This document shows, one piece after another, positions 45,308 through 56,467 of a stretch of 64,000 nt of DNA. The notes under the pieces were generated by a model that was given only the letters and a program-made list of their open reading frames with translations, was not told where the DNA came from and ran no database searches. The position numbers were made by a program, and so were the translations under genes. Where the stretch lies: contig BCIJ01000026.1 in the NCBI GenBank assembly GCA_001599935.1, positions 39,889-103,888 on the forward strand, in the 5' to 3' direction. Each line of letters starts with the position of its first letter. Positions within the stretch are counted from its first letter, which is position 1. This DNA comes from Holtermannia corniformis (lineage: Eukaryota; Basidiomycota; Tremellomycetes; Holtermanniales).

Positions 45308-47909
45308 ATGCCCATTTCAGACCACGGAGACGAGTACGACGAGGAAGAGGCTCTCGACCTCCAAGCAGAGCTCGATGAAGGCTACGCCGAGATTGAGCAA
45401 CAGTCGGTGTCCAGTCGCACCCAAGATCATTCACTGACGGTTACAGATATGCGGTCGATGCTCAATCAGGCTTTGAAAACGTCTTGGTCATTGACAATGT
45501 CCCAATCGTCGACCGGGCCAAGGAGCAAAAGCTGTACGACAGGCTAAGGGCTGCGTTTGCAAAGGCCGGCGCACCCATCGAGCAGGAGGACATGGTCATG
45601 CCCTGGGACGAGGCCGCTGGCACTAACAAGGGGTTTGTCGCTCAGTAACGCTTCAAATCACTGCTCACCACGGCAGCTTCATCTTCCTCACCTACCCCGA
45701 CGCCAACCAGGCCAACGTCGCCCTCCGTGCACTCGACAACACGGCATTCGGTAAGAACCGCCTGCACGTCAACCGGTTCGGCGACATTGAGCGCTACGCC
45801 AACCTGCCCGTCGGCGAGGGCGAGATGCCATCCGGCTGGAAAGACAAGGCGTTTGTTGAAAAGGACCACCTGAGGAGCTGGCTCGGCGACAAGCACGGTC
45901 GCGACCAGTACGTCACCTTCCGTGACACCGAGGTCGACCTCTGGTGGAACGGTCGGAACGCTGCGGCCGAGCCCGTACTCAAGGACGCCAACGGCAAGCC
46001 GTACCGCAACGCTGTGCGTAGCGTTGAGAACGCGAGCCAACTTGCTGACATGACCAGAAATGGGGCGAGCTCTACCTCCAGTGGTCCCCGCTCGGGACCT
46101 ACTTTGCCTCGCTCCACCGCGTCGGTGTCGCCCTCTGGTCCGGCCCAAAGCTCGACGGTCCCATTGGCGTCAACGTCCTCCGGTTCACCCACCCGGGCGT
46201 GCGCATGATCAACTTTTCACCGTGCGAAAACTACCTCGTAACCTGGTCCGACGAGCCGTTGGAAAACTACGAGAGCCACGCCAACGCCGCGCTCCGCGAC
46301 ACGTTCACGGCCGACGACGAGGGCAGCCAGTTTGTCATCTGGGACGTCAAGCAGCAAAAAGTCTTGCGCTCGTTTGCGGCCGACAAGCCGCCGGCACCGC
46401 AGCCGGGCGACGAGGACCGCGCGCCGCGCCAGATGCAGTGGCCGACGTTCAAGTGGTCGGCAGACGACGCCTATGTGGCGCGCTGCACCCCCGGCAGCCA
46501 CATTGCCGTGTACGAGCTGCCCGGCATGGGTCTGCTCGACCGCAAGAGCATCAAGATTGACGGCGTCCAAGACTTTGAGTGGTGCCCTATGAGCGAAAAG
46601 GACCTCGAGGCTAGGCGGGACGGCTCGGCAAAGGAGCCCATGCTCGCCTACTGGACTCCCGAAGTGCCCAACCAGCCGGCCAGGGTCAACCTCATGGCGA
46701 TCCCGAGCCGCAAGGTGCTGCGATCCAAAAACCTGTTCAACGTCACAGACGTCAGTACCGGCTCTGGACGTGTCGCACCGATACTCACCCCTCACAGTGC
46801 AAGATCTACTGGCAGAACCAGGGCGACTTCCTCTGCGTCAAGGTCGACCGCCACGCGCGCAAAGCAAAGACAAAGAAGGCGACGTTCTGCAACCTCGAAA
46901 TCTTCCGTGTGCGCGAAAAAGACTATCCGGTCGAGGTCATCGAGCTCAAGGGTGGGTGTGATCTGCAGGTCCGTTCGGTCGCTGACGACGACAGACTATG
47001 TCCCGCAATTCGCTTGGGAGCCTGCAGGGACCCGGTTTGCAATCGTGTCGACCAACGATCCAAACTATGGCCACGCCGTGCCAGGCGTCGTCGTCAAGTA
47101 CAACGTCGACTTTTACCAGCTCGACCTCAAAAAGGGCGACTTCCGTCACATCAGTACGTTCCCTTGACCCGTCGCGACCCAAACTGAACTCGCCAGAAAA
47201 CTTTGAGAACAAGATTGCCAACACGCTTTTGTGGTCGCCTCGCGGCCGTCACATTGTGCTCGCGACCATCGGCTCGGCCACCAAGTTTGATATCGAGTTC
47301 TGGGACATGGACTTTTCGACCGACGATGCCCGGCGCGAAGCTCCCGAGCCGGGGTCGCAAGTTCAGCAGCTCAACGTTGTCGAACACTATGGGATCACCG
47401 ACCTCGCGTGGGACCCCAGTGGGCGCTACCTCGGTACCTCTGCGTCTGCGTGGCGCTCGACTGTGAGTCACGGCCATGTCGTCGATTGCGTATAGCTGAC
47501 GTGCGCCCAGCCCGAAGCCGGTTTCGCCATCTGGGACTTCAAGGGCCAAGAGCTCCTCAAGCAGAACCAGGACAAGTTCAAGCAGTTCCTGTGGCGCCCC
47601 CGCCCGGCCACGTTGCTATCCAAGGACGCGCAGAAAAAGGTTCGCAAGAACCTGAAAGAGTACTCGCGCCAGTTCGACGAAGAGGACGCGGCCGAGGAGA
47701 ACAAGGGTTCCGCAGAGAAGCTCGCCCTCCGCCAGCGCGAGATCTCGGAGTGGAACGCCTGGCGCGCAAAGAACAATGCGCGCTTGGCGGATGAGCGGGC
47801 TAGGAGGGGTATCGAGAAAACGACCAAGGTGGTCGAGGAGCCCGTTGAAAAGGTCGAGGAGTGGGTCGAGGAATTGATCGACGAGACGGAAGAGGTTGTT
47901 GTGGCTTGA
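45308..47909 (+). CDS. PRT1: Translation initiation factor eIF3 subunit b
   Basis: Scaffold of eIF3, binding the 40S subunit and other eIF3 subunits (family knowledge). An acidic start ([20 protein letters not shown]) is followed by an RRM ([20 protein letters not shown] to [19 protein letters not shown]). A WD-like beta-propeller follows: [53 protein letters not shown] and [18 protein letters not shown]. It ends with [40 protein letters not shown] and a charged helix. Eight or nine exons with short introns. Start chosen at 45308; roughly 730 residues, as in other fungi. The 3' gap after it is about 930 bp. Confidence 0.95.
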
Positions 47910-48843
47910 TCTCGGTGATGTACCGAGTTGCTTGTCATGCATGAGTGCTGTTTCGCTCGAATACACAGGCGGGGCGGGGACGAACAGGCAAACACGGCCG
48001 CTGAGGGAAGGCTCGTTGTCCAGCCGTGCACTGGGCGCGTTAGCTTGCCGGCTCTACGCCGAGGCAGATGTCGGCTGCTCAATATATGAACACGCTTCCC
48101 GCACTCATGCGCAGAGTTAACACAGAGCTGATGCCGTTCGGCAGGGCCTATAGCGAACGTCAGTGAGTCCGTCGCTCGCATACGGCAGGCTATAACCAGG
48201 TCTACATTTCGACCTGATGCTCGAGGTCGGGTGCAACGTCAAAACGCGCTCACGGTCAGTCATAGGTGAATTGTGTGACACCGAGCAGTGCACGTCTTCG
48301 TCTTAGCCTTCTCGGCTTTCAGAGGCACGTTATTGCAAGTGCGCTTGATTTTCTCAAAGCACAGACGACTCCGTCTGCGGGCCTTCCGACGTCTCGTCTC
48401 AGTCTCCGCACCTTGCGGTACAAATATACATTGGAAGCGATACGGAACGGGTTTGCAGCGTTCAGACTCATTTCAATGCCATCTCCGCCGTCGTCGTTTC
48501 GGTTTAGAATGACCCTGGGTTTCAAGATGAGATTGACCCATCCTTGCACTAATTGTGTAGCCCTTCCCAGCGGCGGGATTGAGAGTGCGGTATGCTTTGT
48601 GCGGCTGTCAAGTGATCAAACGCCTTCTTGCAATATAAACCATTATTAGCCTTCGCGGACCTCGCGTCGGTCACGACTGGCCTGCCCATTGGCTGTCCGA
48701 AATGACCCATCAGACCTTGTATCTGTTACCTCTTGCCGCGCAAAAGACGATGCAGACAGCCAGAGCGCCAGGTGACAGTGCATATCAATACCTGCTGTAT
48801 GCATTCGTAGCCTAAGATCACTCGGACGTAGAGCATGGGGTGA
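47910..48843. other. 934-bp region without supported gene
   Basis: It lies between two convergent stops, much longer than other convergent spacers here (40-155 bp). Short frames exist but none carries family motifs. An unrecognised non-coding RNA or a small gene is possible. I could not form a tRNA cloverleaf by eye. Confidence 0.4.
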
Positions 48844-49155
48844 TCACTCGCTCAAGTCACTCATGACTGTCGCGGCTATAGAATCACCGTTGGCGGCTGC
48901 GAGCTCAAACCACTCCAAACTGTTGTCTTGACCCTTCTTGAGCTTTTGGATTCGTCCTTCGAGGTCCGCCTTGATGACCAGCTCGGGAAATTCTGTAGCC
49001 CAGGACCACTTTACGGCACTTTCTACTTTCGCAAAGGCCGTGACAGACTGCCAATCGCCGTCGTCTTGCTCCTCGAGGACGTGCTTGAAGACGACGCGCT
49101 TCGCGTCACTTGCACCTGGCTGCGTAGTGTAGAAAGTGTAGCTGTTCGTCGCCAT
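48844..49155 (-). CDS. Small hypothetical protein
   Basis: A single exon encodes 103 residues from MATNSYTFYTTQPGASDAKR, through VVFKHVLEEQDDGDWQSVTA and WSWATEFPELVIKADLEGRI, to AAANGDSIAATVMSDLSE. The composition is balanced and soluble, with alternating hydrophobic positions, unlike the Arg/Ser-rich noise frames nearby, which is the main support. No family is recognised. An upstream exon cannot be excluded. Confidence 0.5.
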   Translation of the reverse strand: MATNSYTFYTTQPGASDAKRVVFKHVLEEQDDGDWQSVTAFAKVESAVKWSWATEFPELVIKADLEGRIQKLKKGQDNSLEWFELAAANGDSIAATVMSDLSE

Positions 49156-49474
49156 GTTTCCAACTCGACAGATGTCGAACAGATGTAAGTCGTGTGAGGA
49201 TGCCCGACAGGCACTAGAGTGCCCGGTTCTTGTAGGGCCTCGCCGTGCACTGTCAGGTGCTGAGGTCTTCGATTGGAACCTTCAAATGGCATGTCCGTTA
49301 CCCCGCTAGAGTACTTTCTGCGACGCAACGGCCCGAGTGGGCAATGTCTCTTACCTTTGCGATTGCTACGATCCGAGCCATTCCGGGCTTCTTCCGCCCG
49401 CACTCGCGCAGAGTCGGTAATAAGGATGGCAATATGAAGCTGGAAGTGTTGTTTGATGACAGGCAGAGATAGCG
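49156..49474. other. 319-bp spacer between two minus-strand candidate genes
   Basis: Short frames occur on both strands without domain features. It could hold further exons of the weak gene to its right, whose 3' end is not certain, or the promoter of the small protein ending at 48844. Confidence 0.3.
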
Positions 49475-50070
49475 TCAAATCACACCCCGGTGTGTGAGCT
49501 TCCTGCGGTAAACGACTTCTACGATCGCAACTGCCCTGCACTGAACAGCCTGTGGGTACTCATAGACAACCGACAGGAATACGAGGCCCCGTTCATCCTG
49601 GCGAAAGATGCCTTCAAGACGTGCAAACGCAGGCCATGCCATGCGCGCTAAAACTATGTGAGACTGCCCAATCTTCACCACAGGTCCTGACTATCGGGAC
49701 TGTCTGCCACCTGTGCAGCCCGGAGCCATAGAGTGTTCATACACTTGAGCGGCAGTCCGCGGCCAGTCTTTTTTTCCAGTGTCGCGCTTGACCTGAAGCT
49801 GTCTCGAAGCGCGTAGACGACGTGTTCCGGGAGAAAGATCGAGTCATCGTATCTGCGCTGACTGAAAGATACGCGCCACAGCTTGGAGCGAGTACGCTGA
49901 TGACAGCAGTATCGAGTACCCTCGGAGAGCTTGATATCGATTTGAGCATTGTTTTCATAGTCGCGCGTCTCGGTGATCGAGACGGCCGGAAAGGTTTCGT
50001 CAAGTGTCGCCGTGCTATCCACTCCGAGGACAGTAACTTGCTTGTTGAAGGTCCAAGCGGACATGCTCAT
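49475..50070 (-). CDS. Weak candidate gene, exon structure unresolved
   Basis: Three protein-like segments occur in order on the minus strand: MSMSAWTFNKQVTVLGVDST onward to DIKLSEG; YDDSIFLPEHVVYALRDSFR; and HIVLARMAWPAFARLEGIFR with GLVFLSVVYEYPQAVQCRAV. Their composition is more protein-like than chance frames, but I could not find introns that join all three in phase with normal sizes. It may be a real gene with misread splice sites, a decayed gene, or coincidence. No family is recognised. Confidence 0.25.
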
Positions 50071-50454
50071 GGGGCTGTGCGCACTCGCCCCGATTATATG
50101 AGCACTCCAAGGGGGGTACTATACAATACACATGGCGAGGATACGAAGCGCAATGTGACGCATTGAGACATATTGGCCCGATCCGGTACAAAGGATCTCA
50201 CCTGGCGAACCATTGTATCATCGTATACGTACGGCGAAGACGTACTCAGCTCGCGCAACAACGGAACAGGTGCAACTCGACGTGGAGAAACTCGAAAGAA
50301 TGCTGAACCCAACAATTCCCCGTGGCACCTCACCGTCGTCTTCTTGACTTTTGGTCTGCAGCTTTCGCCATCAGCAGCGTCATCGGTGAGTTGCCTGTGC
50401 ACCGCGAGGGACGCTGAGGACAAGAGCTGATCCGATGCCATCAGATCCATTACC
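50071..50454. promoter_or_regulatory. Region upstream of adenosine kinase
   Basis: It holds the ADO1 promoter and possibly that of the weak minus-strand candidate. Frames on both strands lack support. No distinct element was recognised. Confidence 0.35.
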
Positions 50455-51821
50455 ATGTCGTCCCCCGAATTCCCCCCGCTCGTCTGCATTGGCAACCCTT
50501 TGGTCCGTGCATCGCGCGATCGGCAAGGTTGGAGACTTACCTCGACATGTGCAGCTCGACATTCAGGTTAACAACGGTGAAAAGTACCTTGAAAAGTACG
50601 GCCTCAAGGCCAACGATGCCATCCTTGCCGAGGAGAAGCACATGCCCATGTGCGTTTGACTACTCTTGGATCACACCGTGAGCTGACAGCTCGGACAGTT
50701 ACGACGACATTGTTAAGAACGACAAGCCCGTCTACGTCGCCGGTGGTGCGGCTCAGAACGCTGCGCGCTGCGCTGCCGTGAGTTGACAATGTGTCTGAGC
50801 GTGCGGGTATGACTGACGGTGCAGTACGTGTTGCCGCCCAAGCACGTTGCCTACATTGGTTCGGTCGGGTCCGACGAGCTCGCCGACACCCTTCGCAAGG
50901 TCAACGACAAGGTCAGTCTGGCATGTGCAGAGACCTCGGGCTCTTGCTGACGCCATCACAGGAGGGCGTCCAGTCGGCGTACCAGGTTCAGCCGGCGCCT
51001 GCCCAGACGGGCGCGTGCGCCGTCATCCTGACTGGTCACCACCGTTCGCTCTGCACCACCCTGCGCTCGGCCGAGTCGTTCACCCCCTCGCACCTGCAAT
51101 CGCCCGAGGTCGCACCTTTGATCGCCAACGCCAAGTACTTTTACATCGGTGGCTTCTTCCTCACCCACGGGATCGAGTCGGCGCTCGAGATTGCAAAGCA
51201 CGCGTCGTCGCACGGCAAGGTCGTCGCGCTCAACCTGAGTGCGCCATTCATCCCGCAGTTCTTCAAGGTCCAGCTCGAGGAGCTCTTGCCCCACGTCGAC
51301 ATCCTGATTGGTAACGAGACCGAAGCCGCTGCGTACGCCGAGGCTGCCGGCCTTGGTGTGAGTTGTACGAGCTTGGTGGTAGCAGCGAGCTGACGTCTGC
51401 AGTCCGACGCCTCGATCGCGCAGACTGCTTCGGCGCTCGCCAACCTTTCCAAGTCGAACGCGTCTCGCCACCGCCTCGTGCTCATCACCCAGGGTGCCGA
51501 GTCGACCCTCGTCGCGTCATCATCGCCCTCGACCTCCAAGTCCAACCTCAAGCCCGACGACGCCAACCCCAAGACGTACCCTGTGCCCAAGCTCGCCGAC
51601 GACAAGATTGTCGACACCAACGGTGCCGGTGACGCTTTCGCCGGTGGCTTCCTCGGCGCCTACGTGCTCGGCAAGTCGCTCGACGAGTCGGTCGAGATCG
51701 GCCACCGCCTCGGTCAGATGTGTGTTGGCCAGGTCAGTCGCTATGCTAGAGCCCTCTTTGCAGCGCTGACACGTCCTAGGTCGGGCCCACGTTGCAGTGG
51801 CCAAAGGTCAACGTGCTCTAA
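50455..51821 (+). CDS. ADO1: Adenosine kinase
   Basis: Phosphorylates adenosine to AMP with ATP; also clears adenosine made by the methyl cycle (family knowledge). A PfkB/ribokinase-family protein: MSSPEFPPLVCIGNPL splices to LDIQVNNGEKYLEKYGLKAN, then VYVAGGAAQNAARCAA (first PfkB glycine motif), YVLPPKHVAYIGSVGSDELA, QPAPAQTGACAVILTGHHRS, YFYIGGFFLTHGIESALEIA, ALNLSAPFIPQFFKVQLEEL, VDILIGNETEAAAYAEA, and KIVDTNGAGDAFAGGFLGAY with the catalytic Asp of the anion hole, ending VGPTLQWPKVNVL. About seven exons. Convergent with BCD1, 155 bp apart. Confidence 0.96.
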
Positions 51822-51976
51822 GCCGCTTCCGTGCATCGCTCCTCTCAGACCGCCTTCAACAGGTCTACTGCACCTACTTCATAGAGCTCGCTTATGTCCC
51901 GGACGGAAGATTCCCTCCCCATTGTACTGTCAAAGTAATGAAAACAACCCCGACAAGGTTTCAACCCCACTGCATC

Positions 51977-53170
51977 TCACACACTGACTCCCTCGCGCAC
52001 CTCCTGGTCGGCTACTAGCGCATCGAGGACCCGGTCGTCAATCACGAGCTCGCCGGGTTGATTATCTGCTACACCGAGCACGACGGGCTCTGCTGTCTCT
52101 TCGTCTTCGCTGTCTGACGCGTAGTCGACCAAAGCTCCGCCCAGACCAAACGACGGTACTGGCTTCTTGACGACTGGCGCAATCGCTGGCGGCACCGTGT
52201 CCGCCGACCGTTTTGTCCCACGAGCTCCCCAGCCGCTATCTCGTGTTTGAAGCTGAGCGCCAGCCACTGACCTGTCGGTGCTCGCCGCTGTCAAACCCAC
52301 CGGCTGCTCAACGGCAATCTGCCCAGCTGCCAGTCGCCGCTCCCAGTCGACCATTGGCAGGACATGTAGCGTCGGAAACTCCAAGAACGCCAGACCCTCG
52401 AGCTGTTCTGCAAACGCCACGGCGGGGTTCAGTGGCTTGTAGAACCTGTTGGCGGATGACATGGGAGGCGCGCTCTGAGGACGGTAGTATGCGAAAGCGA
52501 ATGTGAGATCTGTGGGGGGTATAGAGGCGAGTGGGCTTGCTTGTACCGGTTTGAGTGCGAGCAGGGAGAGAGGTGTAGCTGGAGTCGAGGTCGTAGAGGT
52601 GATGGTTGTTCGGGGGATTATATGGGACGTTGACGCGGATGACGAGGATGAGGCTGCAGTCGAGTCGATAGCGTCGCAAGGTAAAACGAGTTGCAACGTC
52701 AGCTGCAGTGTTTGCGTTCTGATAGCCAGGTCAGCAGAACCCAACAGCCGCCAAGAGACGCACTTTGGATTCCAGCTCGACTGATTCAGTGCTCTCCGCT
52801 CCATTCCCTCGGGTAACAGATCCACCACACAGCCTCTCCTCGCGAGCTCACTCTTCAAAGCTTCCCGTTTCCCGACCGCCGCAACGCGCTTCTCCTCCAA
52901 CCCCTTCCCCCACCCTTCGACCCTCCGCTTCCCGTCCTCAAGGTAGACGTAATCATCCATGAGCTTGCCATAGCCAAACTCGTTCATCGCGACGTATTTC
53001 GCAGGGTCGCGAACGCCATCGCATCCCGTCTTGGTCTTGTGTGAGCGCGAGCACGGGAGGGAGCACGTCTGTACGGCGCAGCGCGGGCAAGTGTATTTTG
53101 AGACTGCGCTGCAGATTATGCACGATTTGATGCGCTGTCCGGATGCTGAAGAGGACGCGATGGCGCTCAT
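51977..53170 (-). CDS. BCD1: Box C/D snoRNP assembly factor Bcd1 (HIT-type zinc finger)
   Basis: Required for box C/D snoRNA stability in the nucleus (family knowledge). The N-terminus carries the zf-HIT motif: CIICSAVSKYTCPRCAVQTC then SLPCSRSHKTKTGCDG, with the expected Cys/His spacing, followed by MNEFGYGKLMDDYVYLEDGK and KSELARRGCVVDLLPEGMER, typical of Bcd1. The frame is open throughout, but a 45-nt stop-less intron (52719-52763, GTGCGT donor, CTGAC branch-like site) probably joins WNPK to TQTLQLTLQLVL. The C-terminal half is Ser/Thr/Pro-rich with an acidic end. About 380 residues. Confidence 0.86.
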   Translation of the reverse strand: MSAIASSSASGQRIKSCIICSAVSKYTCPRCAVQTCSLPCSRSHKTKTGCDGVRDPAKYVAMNEFGYGKLMDDYVYLEDGKRRVEGWGKGLEEKRVAAVGKREALKSELARRGCVVDLLPEGMERRALNQSSWNPKCVSWRLLGSADLAIRTQTLQLTLQLVLPCDAIDSTAASSSSSASTSHIIPRTTITSTTSTPATPLSLLALKPVQASPLASIPPTDLTFAFAYYRPQSAPPMSSANRFYKPLNPAVAFAEQLEGLAFLEFPTLHVLPMVDWERRLAAGQIAVEQPVGLTAASTDRSVAGAQLQTRDSGWGARGTKRSADTVPPAIAPVVKKPVPSFGLGGALVDYASDSEDEETAEPVVLGVADNQPGELVIDDRVLDALVADQEVREGVSV

Positions 53171-53993
53171 GGTGAGCTGTCGAGGATGGTTACAGGTTGA
53201 CCAAGGTGGTCATCAGCTCAAGCTTCGGGAAATATCAACGTCACGTGACTGAATGGCAAACCCGGCAAGGAGGGTACGGCCAGCTGGTTGCCTGATCCCT
53301 TGTGAACGCAAGCCAGCGATAGCAAGGCTTACAGGCGCACCTTATGGATGGAAAACCTTCGCCAAGGCCAAGCGAAGTCGTGGCGGGAAGAAAGCAAGTC
53401 GTGCGCTTTCGTCGAATGTGGCACTTGGGCGTCTGTAATCAGCGCGAGCACATCTATAGACGGGTTGGTCGGCGCGGATACAAGTGGACTAGTCAAATCA
53501 GTGCAATCATGATGCTTGGCAAATGGTCACTCTCTACCACCCAACAAAGACGACTGGTTGGCTGCGTTCAGTGCTCATTGCGCCACATTGGATCAGCGTC
53601 CTGACCGACGGCGACTTGCGGACGCTACAACGCATTGTGATGTATGACAGTCTGATTCTGACCACACTGAAGCGACCTGGCTCTTTACACAGCCACCATA
53701 GCACGTTCAGGCTATCAGCACCGCCGTTGACGACTGATCGGCATGGCAAACGTACCTTTGTGCAGCCATAGCCATGTCACCATGACCTCTACGCACTTTC
53801 CGTCGCATCGCATGTGTATGTAGTGAGCCATACTATGGTCTGTAGTGCTCCTCATCACCCTATTATGCATCAATCCCGCCAGCCAACGCGTTTAGCTTGC
53901 GACCAACAAAGTGCCACTGATCTCCGCCGAGCCCCGCACATTTCCGATCGCATTCAACAATCACTACCACCACCAACCTCGACCTCAGCAACC
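53171..53993. other. 823-bp intergenic region upstream of SUS1 and BCD1
   Basis: It lies between two divergent starts. Several short frames are Arg-rich and unsupported. The SUS1 5' UTR is A/C-rich just before 53994. Confidence 0.4.
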
Positions 53994-54440
53994 ATGTCGA
54001 GCGCGTCTACACCTCAACAGGCAGAACTCCAAGCTGCGATTCAGAAACGGCTGGTCGAGTCTGGCGAATGGGCACGGTCAGTGCTCGATCTCACCGGCGG
54101 TCAAGCTGATCAGGCGTGGTGTGTAGGATCTCAAAGTTGCTGGCGATCCGGCTCGAGGAGTCTGGATGGGAGGATCAAGTGCGGGATCATGCCAAAGGTT
54201 TGATGCGGCTGTGGTACGGGTCAGGACTGACGCGTACGACGTATAGAAAAGGCAAAGACGCAGAGCCCGATGCTGCTCCAGAGCTTGCTCTCGCAGATAG
54301 AGACCCATGCGCGGTGTCAGTGATGGTTTGCTGACATTCTAGAGCAATGGCTGATGGAAGTAGCATCGGTACCGGGCGATATCAAGGCCGACGTCGTCAA
54401 GGAGATCCGGGCGTACCTCGACGAACTCGTCGAGGCGTGA
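53994..54440 (+). CDS. SUS1: SAGA/TREX-2 subunit Sus1 (ENY2)
   Basis: Small helical protein shared by the SAGA deubiquitinase module and the TREX-2 mRNA export complex (family knowledge). Exons give AELQAAIQKRLVESGEWAR, then ISKLLAIRLEESGWEDQVRD with HAKE, then KAKTQSPMLLQSLLSQIETH, then ASVPGDIKADVVKEIRAYLD and ELVEA. This matches the five-helix ENY2 pattern, including LVESGE, L-x3-GW and VP-x-x-(V/I)K. About 100 residues. Four exons in under 450 bp; SUS1 is intron-rich in yeasts and other fungi too. The last intron must run from the GTCAGT near 54315 to an AAG just before TAGCATCGG to keep the frame. An acceptor at the nearer TCTAG would give a stop. Confidence 0.85.
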
Positions 54441-54546
54441 GGGCCGAGCGAGGGAGTTGAATAACGACATGATATGACAAGCCATGAGCACTGAGAAGTT
54501 GAAAGCACGCCGTCTCCGTCTCCGTACAACGATCATCAGGTCTATG

Positions 54547-56295
54547 CTACAACGCCATCATCTCACGATCTAGTCGAGCGCCTTCGCTATCCCCGTCGCT
54601 CGTCTCGTCGTCGCTGCCAACTGCTCGCGAGCTGTTTCCTGCCGCACCATGTCCACGTCCACGCCCGCGTCCCCTACCCACGCCTCGAGCTCTACCTGTA
54701 CTGCTGCCAGAACCGACCTTGACCTTCTTGACACCACCGACCGCTTTACCCGGCCGCGCACGCTTTGGCGATACGTCTGCACCTGCAGCCTTGTCACCCC
54801 TCGCAATCGTCCTCGTCGGTCGCGGCGTCTCGTCCACATCCGTCTCCTCGTCGCTCTGCTCGCTGTCCTCACTCGACAGCTCCGACACCGAGACGGTCTC
54901 GATCCCACTGTTCCCACGGCACATGCTGCGACGGGTATAGCACCCTCGAACGACTTGACCCCACAAGAGCGGTAGGTTGCAGCCTGGACAGTGTCCGTCG
55001 CGGGGTAAGAGTGGTGCGAGCAGGCTCGCTGGTGGAGCGACCTCTGACGCGAGAAAGTGGGCGGCAAGGCAGGTCAGGTGGGTCATGCTGTGACAGTCGT
55101 TTGGGAGCGGGCAGTGGGCAAACGTCAAGTGTTTGTCGTCCTAGACGCCGATCAGCACGCGCAGCTGGTAGAGAGAGCGGGCACATACGTCGACGACGAC
55201 TGCCTGTGCGCATAGACCGCACAACACCCCTTCCCCACCATCCCGCTCCAGCTGCGCAATCTTGCATTCACCCCATTTATCCCAGACAAGGCCACGAAAC
55301 TCTCGATCCTTGACGTCAATGGGCCGATGTAGACCCATGACGCCCATGGTGCTCTCGCGCCGCTCGCCCGTTTGACCTAGCACACCGCCGAGATCCAAGG
55401 TGGTGTTGAGAGACGCTGGGAGCGGCGGCGGGTCGATGATAACTTTGGGTTTTGCCTTGCTTTTCGGCTTTGGCTTGATCGATTCCAAGTCTGCAGGCTC
55501 TGATAGGACGTTGAAAAGCTCTTGAGCGTGCTGCGTGAAGAAGCGGACATGCAGCGGAAAACGGTTGAATGGCGGGACAGCGAGAAGTGTGCGCATGACG
55601 CTGTGCCGGTCAGAACTTGCCGTTCGTCCATGCGAGAGATGAGCACTGACGCGACTTTGGTCTCGACCGTATTGCGCTTGTTGTTCTTTGGGAAGAGCGG
55701 CGCTGCTTCGGCTTTCTTTGGAGCTGGATCGACGGGTGAGCGGAGGTGTCGCGACAGCTCGGGTTTCTGCCATGCCCATTCAAACTGCGCTAGCCGTCAG
55801 CGTCCTCTGTCTGAACCAGCTTGGAGTGCAGGAAACTGACTTGCAGAGCTGTGAGCTTGCTAGGAAAGCTACAAATGTCGGCTTAGCCTCATTCTGGCAA
55901 GGATAAGGTGGACCCACCCGTACACGACCAGCTGCATCTCCTGAGACCGTGTCAGCATATGCGCTGTAGAGCACAAGACGCACCCATGGCCGCCATCGCT
56001 TCGTCTTCCAAGCTCCCTGCGTGATCTCGCCGTTATGCTGCCTGATCCTCCTCGGCGGGTCCGGTGTCGACCCGACCTATATCCTCCTGTCAGCTTCAGA
56101 GGCATTAGCTATCGTAGCTGCACACACATAGGTCCTGTTAGACTTGGGCGTCGCTCGCGATCTCAGCAGGTAGCAGGCGTAGAAGGGCGGGAAGACGTGG
56201 TTGCCGTCGAGTAGCGTCGACTTGGACCTGGCCTTTGCTGTGCACTGGGTCCCAGCCGGCTCGCAGTCTTCGTTGGTGCTATCGTGCACGCTCAT
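54547..56295 (-). CDS. SLX1: Structure-specific endonuclease subunit Slx1 (GIY-YIG plus RING-like)
   Basis: Cuts branched DNA together with Slx4 (family knowledge). An N-terminal extension is followed by the GIY-YIG nuclease: [19 protein letters not shown] spliced to [20 protein letters not shown], then [11 protein letters not shown] and, over three more introns, [16 protein letters not shown] carrying the catalytic Glu. The C-terminal zinc domain has [32 protein letters not shown] and [12 protein letters not shown]. Beyond it lies a long tail not typical of Slx1: acidic ([16 protein letters not shown]), then basic and RG-rich ([20 protein letters not shown]). About eight exons. Start at 56295 gives about 45 residues before the nuclease. 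SUS1 converges 106 bp away. Confidence 0.9.
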
Positions 56296-56467
56296 GGTGT
56301 ACAGATGAGCGGTTGACCACCATGCAGGTTGCTAGTCGAGGTCGTCGTTCATGCCAGCTGAGCTCGTGCACTCTTGACAACCACCAGCGATCAAGCATCC
56401 AACGTCGACGAGCACGCAGCTATCCATCTGCCTGGTGCAGACTGCAGCCAATGTTGGCCTCGAGACC

